NCBI GenBank assembly: GCA_003209655.1
Contig: QCPW01000004.1
Span: 62,001-126,000, forward strand
Source: Prochlorococcus sp. AG-442-M23
GTDB lineage: Bacteria; Cyanobacteriota; Cyanobacteriia; PCC-6307; Cyanobiaceae
Length of the DNA: 64,000 nt
Direction of reading: 5' to 3'
Shown: piece after piece, positions 51,915 to 60,441 of the stretch
Position numbering within the stretch: position 1 is the stretch's first letter
Layout: each line of letters begins with the position of its first letter
The notes under the pieces: model-generated
Databases searched by the model: none
Told to the model about the DNA's origin: nothing
The model's input: the letters and a program-made list of their open reading frames with translations, nothing else
Position numbers and translations under genes: made by a program

Positions 51915-52233
51915 TATTTTTCAAGATATTTAACTTAAAGTAATTAATTTTTGTGACCAAATGATATGTAAATTGATGATTGGGAATAAAGATTATAAAA
52001 AGGTCATTTTGAAAAAATATTTTCAAAAATGAAATGATAGTCAATACCGAAATATATCTATTGTAGGTTTGATATTAATTTTAATGATTATTAATCTTAA
52101 GTCTTTTTAGAGCAACATTCATTATTGAAAAGGAACTTTATTTAGGTGAATTTTCATCATCGAGATTCTCCAATAAAGATAAAATAATTATTACCTATAC
52201 TATTTTTAGAGAAATTTTTGAAAATTATTTAAT
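51915..52233. other. Intergenic region with one palindrome
   Basis: About 320 bases. The only structure is a near-perfect inverted repeat CATTTTGAAAA / TTTTCAAAAATG at about 52004-52031. Only a 23-codon ORF is present. Confidence 0.45.
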
Positions 52234-52575
52234 TTATTTAAACCAACCTTTTTTAGTCGGATTTTTTGATTCCTCTTTTTTAATAAAAGTTAGTTTTACA
52301 GCTTTGTTAAAAGCTAAATTAGCTTCTACTATCGTTACTATTGATATAACAAATAAGCCTGCTATACCTATTAATTGTTCTGTTTGACCTAGTTCTTTAT
52401 CTCCTTGGATAATTATTCCGATAATAAACCATGTAGCTACTGCAGCAATAGTATAGAAATATGGCAACCATCTTCTCTGATAAAGATAACCAGCTCCAAC
52501 TCCCGGCAAGAAATTTAATAAAGAAGCTACCCATCCGCTTGAAGATGATAATATTTTTTCTTTTGATAATTTATC
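52234..52575 (-). CDS. Small membrane protein (two to three helices)
   Basis: 113 residues from ATG 52575 (MDKLSKEKILSSSSGWVASL); the frame opens 20 codons earlier but the added cysteine-rich stretch looks non-coding. Hydrophobic segments follow: LLNFLPGVGAGYLYQRRWLP, IAAVATWFIIGIII, LIGIAGLFVISIVTIV. The G-x-G-x-L-Y-Q pattern recalls TM2-type domains. Confidence 0.75.
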   Translation of the reverse strand, partial: DKLSKEKILSSSSGWVASLLNFLPGVGAGYLYQRRWLPYFYTIAAVATWFIIGIIIQGDKELGQTEQLIGIAGLFVISIVTIVEANLAFNKAVKLTFIKKEESKNPTKKGWFK

Positions 52576-52623
52576 CATTAAAATTAAGCATTTATTAAAT
52601 GAACATTTATGTAGGCAAAAGAT

Positions 52624-52755
52624 ATGGCAGCACAAATTATCCAGCTAAAAGGTAAAAACATTCTTATTTGTTCTTTCTTGTTATTCATATCTGTATTATG
52701 GATAAGTTTTTATGAATTCGTGGTTAAAAAATTTATTAAAAAAAAAGACGATTAA
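52624..52755 (+). CDS. Single-helix micropeptide
   Basis: 43 residues: a hydrophobic helix NILICSFLLFISVLWISFYE and a lysine tail. Divergent from the gene at 52575 with a 48-bp gap. Its end overlaps a terminator hairpin for the opposite strand. Confidence 0.5.
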   Translation: MAAQIIQLKGKNILICSFLLFISVLWISFYEFVVKKFIKKKDD

Positions 52756-52766
52756 AAATAATCGTC
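52738..52766 (-). terminator. Rho-independent terminator, minus strand
   Basis: On the minus strand GACGATTA / TAATCGTC (8 bp, loop 4) is followed by a run of nine T. It lies about 30 bases downstream of the 78-residue gene (52796-53032) and ends its transcript. Confidence 0.8.
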
Positions 52767-52795
52767 CTATAACTTATAGTTTTTTGAAAAAACTA

Positions 52796-53032
52796 TTATT
52801 TTACCTTAGAGGCAGAAAGTAATTTAAGTTCATTCTTGACTTCTTTTTCTCTTTCTTCAAGATGTTTTAATTGTGACTTAAAAGCATCTTCAAGTCTCTT
52901 TCTTTGGTTTGTAATTTCATCAAGTTCTTCTTGATGGTGATTCTTTTTTAGTTTTTTCATCTCGCTATCAGAAATAACATATACTGGACGATATGAAGGG
53001 TTTTCAAAAAGAAGATCAAACATTGAATACAT
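52796..53032 (-). CDS. Coiled-coil hypothetical protein
   Basis: 78 residues. After MYSMFDLLFENPSYRPVYVI comes a long charged helix with heptad-like spacing (EELDEITNQRKRLEDAFKSQ). Good ribosome-binding site (AAGGTCACT before ATG) and its own terminator. Its 5' leader holds three mutually complementary segments. Function unknown; conserved in appearance. Confidence 0.75.
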   Translation of the reverse strand: MYSMFDLLFENPSYRPVYVISDSEMKKLKKNHHQEELDEITNQRKRLEDAFKSQLKHLEEREKEVKNELKLLSASKVK

Positions 53033-53093
53033 AGTGACCTTTAAATTAAGTACAAATTAAATATCTTATAAATATTTGAATATTGTAAGGACA

Positions 53094-53151
53094 TAAACCG
53101 AAAAAATATATACGGCAAATACACCGAATTTCGGTTTACCTTACTAAACCG
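53094..53151 (-). promoter_or_regulatory. Leader with two mutually exclusive hairpins
   Basis: Reading the minus strand 5' to 3': segment 1 CGGTTTA (53145-53151), segment 2 TAAACCGAAA (53129-53138), segment 3 TTTCGGTTTA (53094-53103). Segment 2 pairs perfectly with 1 (7 bp, loop 6) or with 3 (10 bp, loop 25), not both. It lies about 60 bases before the start codon of the 78-residue gene. Confidence 0.5.
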
Positions 53152-53185
53152 GCCAGTATTAACCGATCAATTTTAATTGATAAAT

Positions 53186-53374
53186 CTATAACTTTATAAA
53201 AGTTCCTCTTGGATATAAATTTGAAATTTTATTTCTTTGTCTAAGCTGTTTTTTTATTGAGTCATTTTCATATCTCCTTAACATCATCAAATAATTTGCA
53301 AATCCAAAAAATATCATAAAAATAATGAATTTAAACCCTGCTAAAAAGTTCATATTGTAATATTTTATATTCAT
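53186..53374 (-). CDS. Small single-helix membrane protein
   Basis: 62 residues from ATG 53374 (a TTG at 53386 is also possible). Helix FKFIIFMIFFGFANYLMML, then a basic region KKQLRQRNKIS. Unknown. Upstream of, and on the same strand as, the coiled-coil gene. Confidence 0.6.
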   Translation of the reverse strand: MNIKYYNMNFLAGFKFIIFMIFFGFANYLMMLRRYENDSIKKQLRQRNKISNLYPRGTFIKL

Positions 53375-53486
53375 TAAAACTGACAAATTTTTAATTAAAA
53401 ATCATCCGTATTTATATCTAATTAATTTAATTCTTAATATTTTTAAAAGTAGATATGTTTGCGCTTTTTTATTGTAATTATATTTT

Positions 53487-54368
53487 TCAAAAATTTTTCT
53501 TATTAAATTCAAAAAACTTATTCTTATACCTAAGAAAATTGAAAAGTATCAAAATTATTAATAATGTTATTCCATAAATTCCACCTAAAGGATTTGTATT
53601 TATATTTCCTGGTCCTACTAGCCAAATAGGAGCATCTTGTGAGATTTCTACTAAACCATTATTCATAAGGAACCAAATTCCTACAAGACCTCCATGAAGA
53701 CCAGCACAACCCCACAAGGAATTATTATCTTTTATTCTTATTAGTGATAACAAAATACCAAGCAAAAATAGCCCAAAAAGTATACTTATCATTTGCCAAA
53801 AAGGTATATTAAATCCAACATGAGCAATACTAAAAATAAATGCTTGAAAAATTAAGGCCTTTTTAAATCCATATTGATTTCTTAATTCTTCTAAAAGCCA
53901 ACCTCTAAAGATAAGCTCTTCAGCAAAACCTATCCCAATTATTAACACCAGAGCATTCCATAATATTCCAGGTGATAATATACCTAACCAATTTCCCCAT
54001 TTATTGCAAATAACTGGAATTAAAATCAGAGACAATAAAATGATTGAACATGATATACCTTTGAGAAAATAAAAGAATCTAATTTCTTTTTTTTCAATTT
54101 TGTTTATACCTAGAAGTATCCATGGATTATTTATTCCCCAACGTATTTCAAACCATTTTGGCATTGAAATAACAAATAATAAAAATGTAAAAATAGTGCC
54201 AATTAAGGATAGATTTTCTTTCCCTACACCAAAAATTAACAATGGGTTTGCAAGAATCCAACCCAATATATAAAGAAAGGGCATTAATAAAATCGTTGGT
54301 AATATTTTAGGTCTAACAGTTAATATTTTTTTACTTAAATTTTTTATTGGTTTAAAAAGAATATACAT
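53487..54368 (-). CDS. CPBP-family intramembrane protease (CAAX/ABI type)
   Basis: 293 residues with about eight hydrophobic segments. Motifs: E150-E151...R155 in FAEELIFRGW, His183 in SIAHVGFN, and a later glycine-rich AGLHGGLVGIW. Such proteins cleave prenylated or other membrane peptides, sometimes protecting against bacteriocins; substrate unknown. Confidence 0.9.
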   Translation of the reverse strand: MYILFKPIKNLSKKILTVRPKILPTILLMPFLYILGWILANPLLIFGVGKENLSLIGTIFTFLLFVISMPKWFEIRWGINNPWILLGINKIEKKEIRFFYFLKGISCSIILLSLILIPVICNKWGNWLGILSPGILWNALVLIIGIGFAEELIFRGWLLEELRNQYGFKKALIFQAFIFSIAHVGFNIPFWQMISILFGLFLLGILLSLIRIKDNNSLWGCAGLHGGLVGIWFLMNNGLVEISQDAPIWLVGPGNINTNPLGGIYGITLLIILILFNFLRYKNKFFEFNKKNF

Positions 54369-54462
54369 CTTAAGATTATACCTTTCACAAAGTTTTAAAA
54401 GGAAATAGTATATTTAAATTTATAAAAATTTTTAATTTAAGTATTAGAAAATAATAAAAGAA

Positions 54463-55296
54463 TTAATTCACTATAGTTTCGTGTGGCAGCAATATACGTT
54501 TTTCTCTTAATGAGAAATTTTCTGGGACTATAAACTCTTCTTTTGAAATTGATAGAAAAGACGCCCACCATGAAAAAGTACTATTACTTAATATTGCTAA
54601 TTTTGCAGATCTTATGAGATTAAAATCATTTTTAATTGTATCTGAATTTAACATTGATATTTTTAAATCAACAAAGCATTTTTTTATTTCTTCTAAAAAT
54701 TCTATTCCATATTTTTGATCTTCAGAAATTAATTTGAAGGATTTATATCCTTTTGAAATTGCATATCGAATTGATTTTTTATAGTATTCTATTTTACAGA
54801 TATTTAAGTCTGTTATGTTGAGAAAATCACTCCCTCTTAAGTGAATCACTACATCATTATTGCAAATTTCAATACATTCTTTATTTAATTCAATTGGTCT
54901 TAATTTTAATTGGCTAAAAGCATTTTTTAGACTTAAATAAGTCCATTGATGATTGAAATATCCATCGAAAAACAATATTTTTTTTTTGGAGTAAAGATAA
55001 TCTTTTGAACTGAAATTTCTATCATTTATACCTATAAAAGGTAAATAACTTCCAAATCTTAAAGAGGCAGAAGTAGAGGCTACAAATTTTTTTACTACAT
55101 TTAAATCATTAGAATTATCGTAATATAGCCAAGCAGGTTTTTCAAAAATATAATTTAAACAATTTAATCTTTTGGGTATATGAATATCTCCTAGAAAGGA
55201 AATAATAACTTTTTCTCTTGATTTTCTATATTTTAAACATGCAGCGGTTTGAAATAGTTGATTGCCTAATCCACCGACCATTCTTGAAAAAATCAT
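54463..55296 (-). CDS. GT11 glycosyltransferase (alpha-1,2-fucosyltransferase-like)
   Basis: 277 residues from ATG 55296 (a TTG two codons earlier is possible). GT11 features: MVGGLGNQLFQTA at the N-terminus (donor binding) and VVIHLRGSDF in the middle (HxRxxD motif), plus a C-terminal SNSTFSWWASFL. Transfers fucose or a similar deoxy-hexose from GDP to a glycan. Opens the surface-glycan island. Confidence 0.9.
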   Translation of the reverse strand: MIFSRMVGGLGNQLFQTAACLKYRKSREKVIISFLGDIHIPKRLNCLNYIFEKPAWLYYDNSNDLNVVKKFVASTSASLRFGSYLPFIGINDRNFSSKDYLYSKKKILFFDGYFNHQWTYLSLKNAFSQLKLRPIELNKECIEICNNDVVIHLRGSDFLNITDLNICKIEYYKKSIRYAISKGYKSFKLISEDQKYGIEFLEEIKKCFVDLKISMLNSDTIKNDFNLIRSAKLAILSNSTFSWWASFLSISKEEFIVPENFSLREKRILLPHETIVN

Positions 55297-55400
55297 TTTC
55301 AATAAACTGTTACTAATTTAATTTCTTGATGTAAAAACTTAATTTTTTGCTTTTCCATATTCTAATTATTATAAAATAATTATATGTAATCTAAAAAAAA

Positions 55401-56168
55401 TTGAAAAAAGATCTTAAACCTGTTATAGAAAAAGAACTTTTATTTAATATAGTAGTACCAGTTTTTAATGCAGAAAAATATATAGAAAAATGTCTCAACT
55501 CTATAATTAATCAATCATATAAGAGATTTCAATTACAAGTAGTCGATGATTGTTCAGGTGATTCTTCTTATGAAATTGCATCCTCAATTTGTAAAGATTA
55601 TAAAAATATAAAAGTTTATAAGAATTCTAGAAGGATCGGAGCATTGAATAATATTTATAATTTATTGAATACTAAGATAAAAGATCCTACAAATACGGTA
55701 GATCTTATTATAGATGGCGATGACTATTTATATAGTGGAGATGTCTTAAATATTCTTAAAGCAAAGTATGATCAAACAAATTGCTTAATTACTTATGGAA
55801 GTCACATATCTTCCAAAGGCGTTCAAGGGAAAAAATACCCTCGATTAATTAGAAAATTTAACTTATTTAGAAAATATTTCTGGTATGCATCGCATTTGAG
55901 AACATTTAGACATGATTTGTGGTTAGCTCTTGATTCTCAAGACTTACTTAATAAAAACAAAAAGTATTTCTCTGTAGCTTGGGATTTGGCAATTATGTTA
56001 CCAATGCTTGAAATGGCAGGTGATCGGCAAGAATTTATTGATGAAATATTATACGCATATAATGACAGTAACCCAATAAGTGATCATATAATTAGAAGAA
56101 AAGAACAAATATCAGCAGGAAGAGAGATAAGACAAAAAAAAATATACAAGAAAAGAACTTTTTATTAG
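55401..56168 (+). CDS. GT2-family glycosyltransferase
   Basis: 255 residues from TTG. GT-A fold: IVVPVFNAEKYIEKCLNSII, VVDDCSGDSS (first acidic motif), LIIDGDDYLY (DxD). The C-terminus ends KKRTFY without membrane helices, so cytosolic. Divergent from the GT11 gene. Sugar specificity unknown. Confidence 0.9.
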   Translation: MKKDLKPVIEKELLFNIVVPVFNAEKYIEKCLNSIINQSYKRFQLQVVDDCSGDSSYEIASSICKDYKNIKVYKNSRRIGALNNIYNLLNTKIKDPTNTVDLIIDGDDYLYSGDVLNILKAKYDQTNCLITYGSHISSKGVQGKKYPRLIRKFNLFRKYFWYASHLRTFRHDLWLALDSQDLLNKNKKYFSVAWDLAIMLPMLEMAGDRQEFIDEILYAYNDSNPISDHIIRRKEQISAGREIRQKKIYKKRTFY

Positions 56169-56323
56169 ATATTTTATCTATCCATAACTTAAAATATAAG
56201 ATAAATATTCATAAATTTTATCTTTACTATCATTTTTATCTTTTATCTTTGTAAACAATAAAAATTTTACTTATTGCCAAGACTTAATATTACTGTTTAC
56301 TTAATTTATATATTTATTTAAAA

Positions 56324-56416
56324 ATGATGGAACTTAATTTTAAGACTTTAATGTTTACAGCATTATCCCCAATACTTATTATTGCAGCTATTATTGTGGT
56401 TTATTTATTTCATTGA
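56324..56416 (+). CDS. Single-helix micropeptide
   Basis: 30 residues (or 29 from the second ATG): MMELNFKTLMFTALSPILII then AAIIVVYLFH. Size and hydrophobic layout recall small photosystem or cytochrome subunits, but I cannot assign one. It lies between glycan-island genes. Confidence 0.5.
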   Translation: MMELNFKTLMFTALSPILIIAAIIVVYLFH

Positions 56417-56455
56417 TTTTCATTTTATTATCCCGAATTTTTATTTTAAATATTT

Positions 56456-56551
56456 TTAAGGGTGAATAATTTCTGCTTTTTCTAACACAAATGATAATAT
56501 TGCTATTATTGCCATTGCTGTGAGAATCTTATTCTTTTTGATGAAATCCAT
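56456..56551 (-). CDS. Single-helix micropeptide MDFIKK...
   Basis: 31 residues: MDFIKKNKILTAMAIIAILS then FVLEKAEIIHP. Shares the MDFI.KK opening with the micropeptide at 48047-48154. Unknown function. Confidence 0.5.
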   Translation of the reverse strand: MDFIKKNKILTAMAIIAILSFVLEKAEIIHP

Positions 56552-56594
56552 ATTAGATATATAGTTAATAACTAGTGTTTTTTAGAAGTTAATA

Positions 56595-57449
56595 CTATTT
56601 AGGTTGATTATCAATAATTTTTTTACACATTACATTTTTTTTAATAAAAAATTTTTTCTTAAATATATATTTAAGAAAATAAAATGGCATGAGTGCTAGA
56701 TCTATAAATAATATTAAAAATAAAAATCTAAACTTTTTCACTGAGATTTGTTTTAAATTTAAATTGTAGTGTAGTTGTCCCCAAAAAATATAAATCCCAG
56801 TAATTTTATTTTTTGATGAACAATTAGATCTTTTCTTCTGATTAATTAAATAAAAATATTCATAATTGGGAGGTGAATAAGATTCTGGGAAAGTCCAGCA
56901 ATTGCTTTTGATATACTTATTTTTTAAAAAATAAAAAAGTTTTTTAGATACTTTTTTTCTTTCTACGATTACATGATTTTTTCTTAAATAATAATTTCTT
57001 ACCAAAAAAGTTCTTAAATTAAAATAAGAAAACATTTTAAATTTAATTGTTTTTTCTTTACAAACAGATCTTACAGCTAAGTGAATTAATATATGTTGGG
57101 GATGTCCATATTCACCCCAATAGTTGTGTGAATAAACATTTTGACAATCTATTAATCTTGCAAGATCCTTTTTGATTTTTTTGAAGCTAAGATCAGATAT
57201 GCAATTGCGTATATGGGATTTTTTATTTATTAAGTTAAAACCCTTTTGAGCTGGCTCTTTAATGTTTAGAAAATAGAAATTATCGGGTGCATTTTTTGAA
57301 AAAATTTTTCTTCCTTTAGAGGTTTTTTCAGAGTCTTCATCATCTGAAAAGCAAATTATTACTTTTGAAGCTTTTTCACAAATTGAAGAAGCCCAAAGGA
57401 TTTCATCATCAGGATGAGCAACTACTACGATATATTTATTATTCTGCAT
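56595..57449 (-). CDS. PIG-L-type deacetylase
   Basis: 284 residues from ATG 57449 (MQNNKYIVVVAHPDDEILWA). Zinc-binding AHPDDE at the N-terminus and GEYGHPQHILIHLAV downstream are characteristic of LmbE/PIG-L N-acetylglucosaminyl deacetylases. The C-terminal third carries a hydrophobic segment (FLFLILFIDLALMPFYFL), suggesting membrane association. Together with the neighbouring glycosyltransferases it likely removes an acetyl group from an N-acetyl sugar. Confidence 0.88.
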   Translation of the reverse strand: MQNNKYIVVVAHPDDEILWASSICEKASKVIICFSDDEDSEKTSKGRKIFSKNAPDNFYFLNIKEPAQKGFNLINKKSHIRNCISDLSFKKIKKDLARLIDCQNVYSHNYWGEYGHPQHILIHLAVRSVCKEKTIKFKMFSYFNLRTFLVRNYYLRKNHVIVERKKVSKKLFYFLKNKYIKSNCWTFPESYSPPNYEYFYLINQKKRSNCSSKNKITGIYIFWGQLHYNLNLKQISVKKFRFLFLILFIDLALMPFYFLKYIFKKKFFIKKNVMCKKIIDNQPK

Positions 57450-57522
57450 TTTTCCCAAGTTTCCTTCACATACTATTTGAAATTAATTAATAACCAAATA
57501 TTAGATTAAATTTTATAAATTT

Positions 57523-58158
57523 TTAGTTTAATTTAATTATTGGTTTAATTTCAAGATTATTTGAATTATGCGCTATACCTAAAGACCAGAAACTATGTTT
57601 TCTATAAAGAGTATTCAATAAAATATCCATTTTCTCATGATAAATTTTGTTTTGTTTTTCTCTAATCAACCAATAAGGTAAATCTCTGGTAATAGTTCCT
57701 TCTTGCCACTTAATAGCTGCTTCTTTTATTATCCAGTACTTAAGAGCTTTCTGCTGTTGATCACTTTTACTAAGTTTCTCTAGTACTTTTTTTTCTTCTT
57801 CGCAATAAAAGCGTTTAATAAGAGAAGCGTATTTTATATTTCTATCTTTTCTCTCAATATCAACTCCAACTTTTATATCTGACCACCCAATAAATAATGC
57901 ATCTTTACAATGACTAAATGATATATTTCCTAAACTATTTTTTAATTTAGGTGGTTTGCCAGGGGGAGCCTCTAAAGGTACATTTAATGGTTTGATATTG
58001 AAGAAATCAGCCAGAACTTCTCTTACACATCCTCTTGAATAAATAAATTCTTTGGATCTTTTTGGAGATAACTGTTTAGACAAATCTTTCTCATAATCAC
58101 TCACTAATTTTGGTTGATTTTTGATTGGTAATATCCATAATTGAAGAACATTTGTCAT
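57523..58158 (-). CDS. 4'-phosphopantetheinyl transferase (Sfp/HetI type)
   Basis: 211 residues. Mg-binding Asp100/Glu102 in VGVDIERK and the W-x(3)-KEA-x(2)-K motif (Glu146, Lys150) are present; APPGKPPK binds CoA. It loads the phosphopantetheine arm onto carrier proteins. It may serve fatty-acid synthesis ACP genome-wide, and the ACP two genes away here is an obvious possible client. Confidence 0.92.
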   Translation of the reverse strand: MTNVLQLWILPIKNQPKLVSDYEKDLSKQLSPKRSKEFIYSRGCVREVLADFFNIKPLNVPLEAPPGKPPKLKNSLGNISFSHCKDALFIGWSDIKVGVDIERKDRNIKYASLIKRFYCEEEKKVLEKLSKSDQQQKALKYWIIKEAAIKWQEGTITRDLPYWLIREKQNKIYHEKMDILLNTLYRKHSFWSLGIAHNSNNLEIKPIIKLN

Positions 58159-58271
58159 ATTTATATTAAAATTTCCTGAAAATAATAAAAATTATTTCTC
58201 TATATTGTTTTATTTAACTTATATCTAATTTATCATTTAACTTAACACAATAAATTTATAGAATTTAATCA

Positions 58272-59228
58272 ATGGCGAAGATTATAAAAATAGCATCCCA
58301 TCTTCCTGAGGAAAAAATAACTAATGAAAAATTATCTTTCAATTTAAAAAATTGGTCAGCTGATAAAATTTATGAAAAAACAGGTATAAAAAAAAGATCA
58401 AAATCAAAAGAAAATGAAACTGCCGCTGATCTTGCAATCTTAGCAGCAGAAAAAGTTTTTAAAATTTCAGATATATCAAAAGAAGAAATAGATATGCTTA
58501 TATTTGTCACACAAACTCAGAATCAATGTTTGCCTACAAGTGCTTGTGAGATACATAATTCTTTAGGATTAAAAACTGAATGTGGCGCATTTGATATCAA
58601 CCAAGGTTGTACAGGATATATTTATGGTTTGTTTTTAGCAAATAGTCTAATAAATAATAAATCTATTAAAAAAGTTTTACTGTTAACAGGAGATACATAT
58701 ACAAAATTATTAGACCCAGATAATGCAAGTGTTTCTACATTATTTGGAGATGGTGCATCAGCTACAATAATTGTTCAAGAGGATACTAATTCATCAATAG
58801 GTAGTTTTGAATTTGGTACTGATGGGAGTAAATCTGGACTTATAAAATGCGATTTTGCAGGTTTTAGAAAGTCTATTGATAACTGGGGACATTTATATAT
58901 GGATGGGGCAAATGTAATGACTTTTACTTTAAGTGCAATCCCAAAAGCCATTTATTCTTATTTAGAAAAAACAAATTCAGAGTTAAAAGATTATGAATAT
59001 GTTATTTTCCATCAAGCTAATAAGTTTATATTGGAGAGACTTTATAAAAAACTTGGCATACCAGAAAAGGGCATAATACACCTCGAGAACTGTGGGAATA
59101 CAGTATCAAGTTCTATTCCTTTAGCTATGGAAGAATTTACTAATAGAAATAATCAAAATGAAGTAAACATTCTTTTAGTAGGTTTCGGAGTTGGACTATC
59201 ATGGGGTATAACTTCCGTGAGACTTTAA
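58272..59228 (+). CDS. FabH-like 3-oxoacyl-ACP synthase III
   Basis: 318 residues. The KAS III catalytic triad is intact: Cys113 (NQGCTGYIYG), His247 (VIFHQANKF) and Asn276 (NCGNTVSSS). The N-terminal region is shorter than that of housekeeping FabH, and it sits with a private ACP in a glycan island, so it is probably a paralogue that starts or transfers a special acyl chain. It is followed by the ACP 3 bases later. Confidence 0.9.
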   Translation: MAKIIKIASHLPEEKITNEKLSFNLKNWSADKIYEKTGIKKRSKSKENETAADLAILAAEKVFKISDISKEEIDMLIFVTQTQNQCLPTSACEIHNSLGLKTECGAFDINQGCTGYIYGLFLANSLINNKSIKKVLLLTGDTYTKLLDPDNASVSTLFGDGASATIIVQEDTNSSIGSFEFGTDGSKSGLIKCDFAGFRKSIDNWGHLYMDGANVMTFTLSAIPKAIYSYLEKTNSELKDYEYVIFHQANKFILERLYKKLGIPEKGIIHLENCGNTVSSSIPLAMEEFTNRNNQNEVNILLVGFGVGLSWGITSVRL

Positions 59229-59231
59229 ACT

Positions 59232-59456
59232 ATGTCACAAGATGAAGAAAACCTTTTTTTAATAAAGTTTCTAGATGAATTAGGTCTTGAATCTTCAATT
59301 ACATTAGATTCTAGTTTAGATGAATTGGGTTGGGATTCCTTATCAGTAATTACTGCTATAGCTATTTTTGATGAAGTTTATGGAAAAACTCTTGATGTAG
59401 AAAAACTTAATAAGTGTAAGACAATAAGAGATATCCTAAAACTCTCGGAAAATTAG
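59232..59456 (+). CDS. Acyl carrier protein (island copy)
   Basis: 74 residues with the phosphopantetheine site Ser36 in LGWDSLSVITAI. Acidic and helical, usual length. Three bases downstream of the KAS III-like gene, clearly one transcript. It differs from a typical AcpP (GADSLD), as expected for a specialised carrier. Confidence 0.92.
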   Translation: MSQDEENLFLIKFLDELGLESSITLDSSLDELGWDSLSVITAIAIFDEVYGKTLDVEKLNKCKTIRDILKLSEN

Positions 59457-59562
59457 TTTTAAAATAATTATCTCTATACCTTATTGAAAAATTGATTTTT
59501 TATGTTCAAATATGTAAAAACTTTAGGAATTTTATTCTTCTTGAACTTAACTTAAAATAGTG

Positions 59563-60441
59563 ATGAAAATAAATTTAATAAAAGAGGATAATTTAAGGGT
59601 TGTTATAAAATTCCTCGCTAAGGGATTTTCTTTATCAAATAATAGATCTAATCAGATTGAAAAGTTCTTAAAAGATGCAAATAAGAAAAATATAGATTTC
59701 TTTGGTTTTTATTTATCTAACTCTAATAATCAAATCTTTGGTGCAATTTTGTCTCCACTGCAAGGTAAATATTATTCTGAGCAAAAAGAATTTAAAGTAA
59801 TTAATCTTATGGCTTGGTATGTTCTCCCAAAATATAGAGGGATAGAATCTCTTAGATTGGTAAAATTTGCAATTAAATATTTAGATTCTAGAAATTTTTC
59901 AATTACTAACTATACTCCTAACAAAGTTGCAAAAAAAGTTTTTATTAATTTTGGTTTTCAGCATATGGAAACTTTAACCGCAAGATATTTTTGTTTTGAG
60001 GGTTATAAATATTTTTTATCTTTTTTATTTAAAAAATATGATTTAAAAAAAATATCTTCCTCTTTAAGATATTCTGAATTTAAAGAAAATTGTAAGGGAG
60101 GTATCCTCACTCATAAAGTTAATTTGAGTAATAATGAGATTATTTTTAAATCTATAAGACTTTTTCGTAAAAAGAAAATATTTGGATTGGAAATAAGTTA
60201 TCCAGTTTTATATATTGTACCTTCAACACAATCAAAATACATAGTTGAAAATTTTGAATTTTTTTGTAGCTTTATTTCATCTTATTTTTTTGTTCTTTTT
60301 ATAGAAATTGATTTAGAAAAAAAATATTTAGATTCTAATCTCAATATTTATAAAAGATTTAAATCACGGTATATATTTTTCTCCAGAGAAAAATTCATCA
60401 AATCTGTCCCTTTCTTTGGAAGTGAACTTATATTAAATTAA
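59563..60441 (+). CDS. GNAT-like protein
   Basis: 292 residues (ATG 59563; a GTG is one codon earlier). N-terminal ~140 residues fit an N-acetyltransferase-like fold: NLMAWYVLPKYRGIESLRLV resembles the acyl-CoA loop, and FINFGFQHMETL the end of the domain. The C-terminal ~150 residues are lysine/phenylalanine-rich and unrecognised. The donor could be acyl-ACP or acyl-CoA. Downstream of the KAS III and ACP genes. Confidence 0.6.
   Translation: MKINLIKEDNLRVVIKFLAKGFSLSNNRSNQIEKFLKDANKKNIDFFGFYLSNSNNQIFGAILSPLQGKYYSEQKEFKVINLMAWYVLPKYRGIESLRLVKFAIKYLDSRNFSITNYTPNKVAKKVFINFGFQHMETLTARYFCFEGYKYFLSFLFKKYDLKKISSSLRYSEFKENCKGGILTHKVNLSNNEIIFKSIRLFRKKKIFGLEISYPVLYIVPSTQSKYIVENFEFFCSFISSYFFVLFIEIDLEKKYLDSNLNIYKRFKSRYIFFSREKFIKSVPFFGSELILN

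Noticed and set aside
56200..56265. Terminator after the GT2 gene (AAGATAAA/TTTATCTT)
   Set aside because: The stem is all A-T except one pair per arm and the loop is long; not distinguishable from background AT-rich complementarity.
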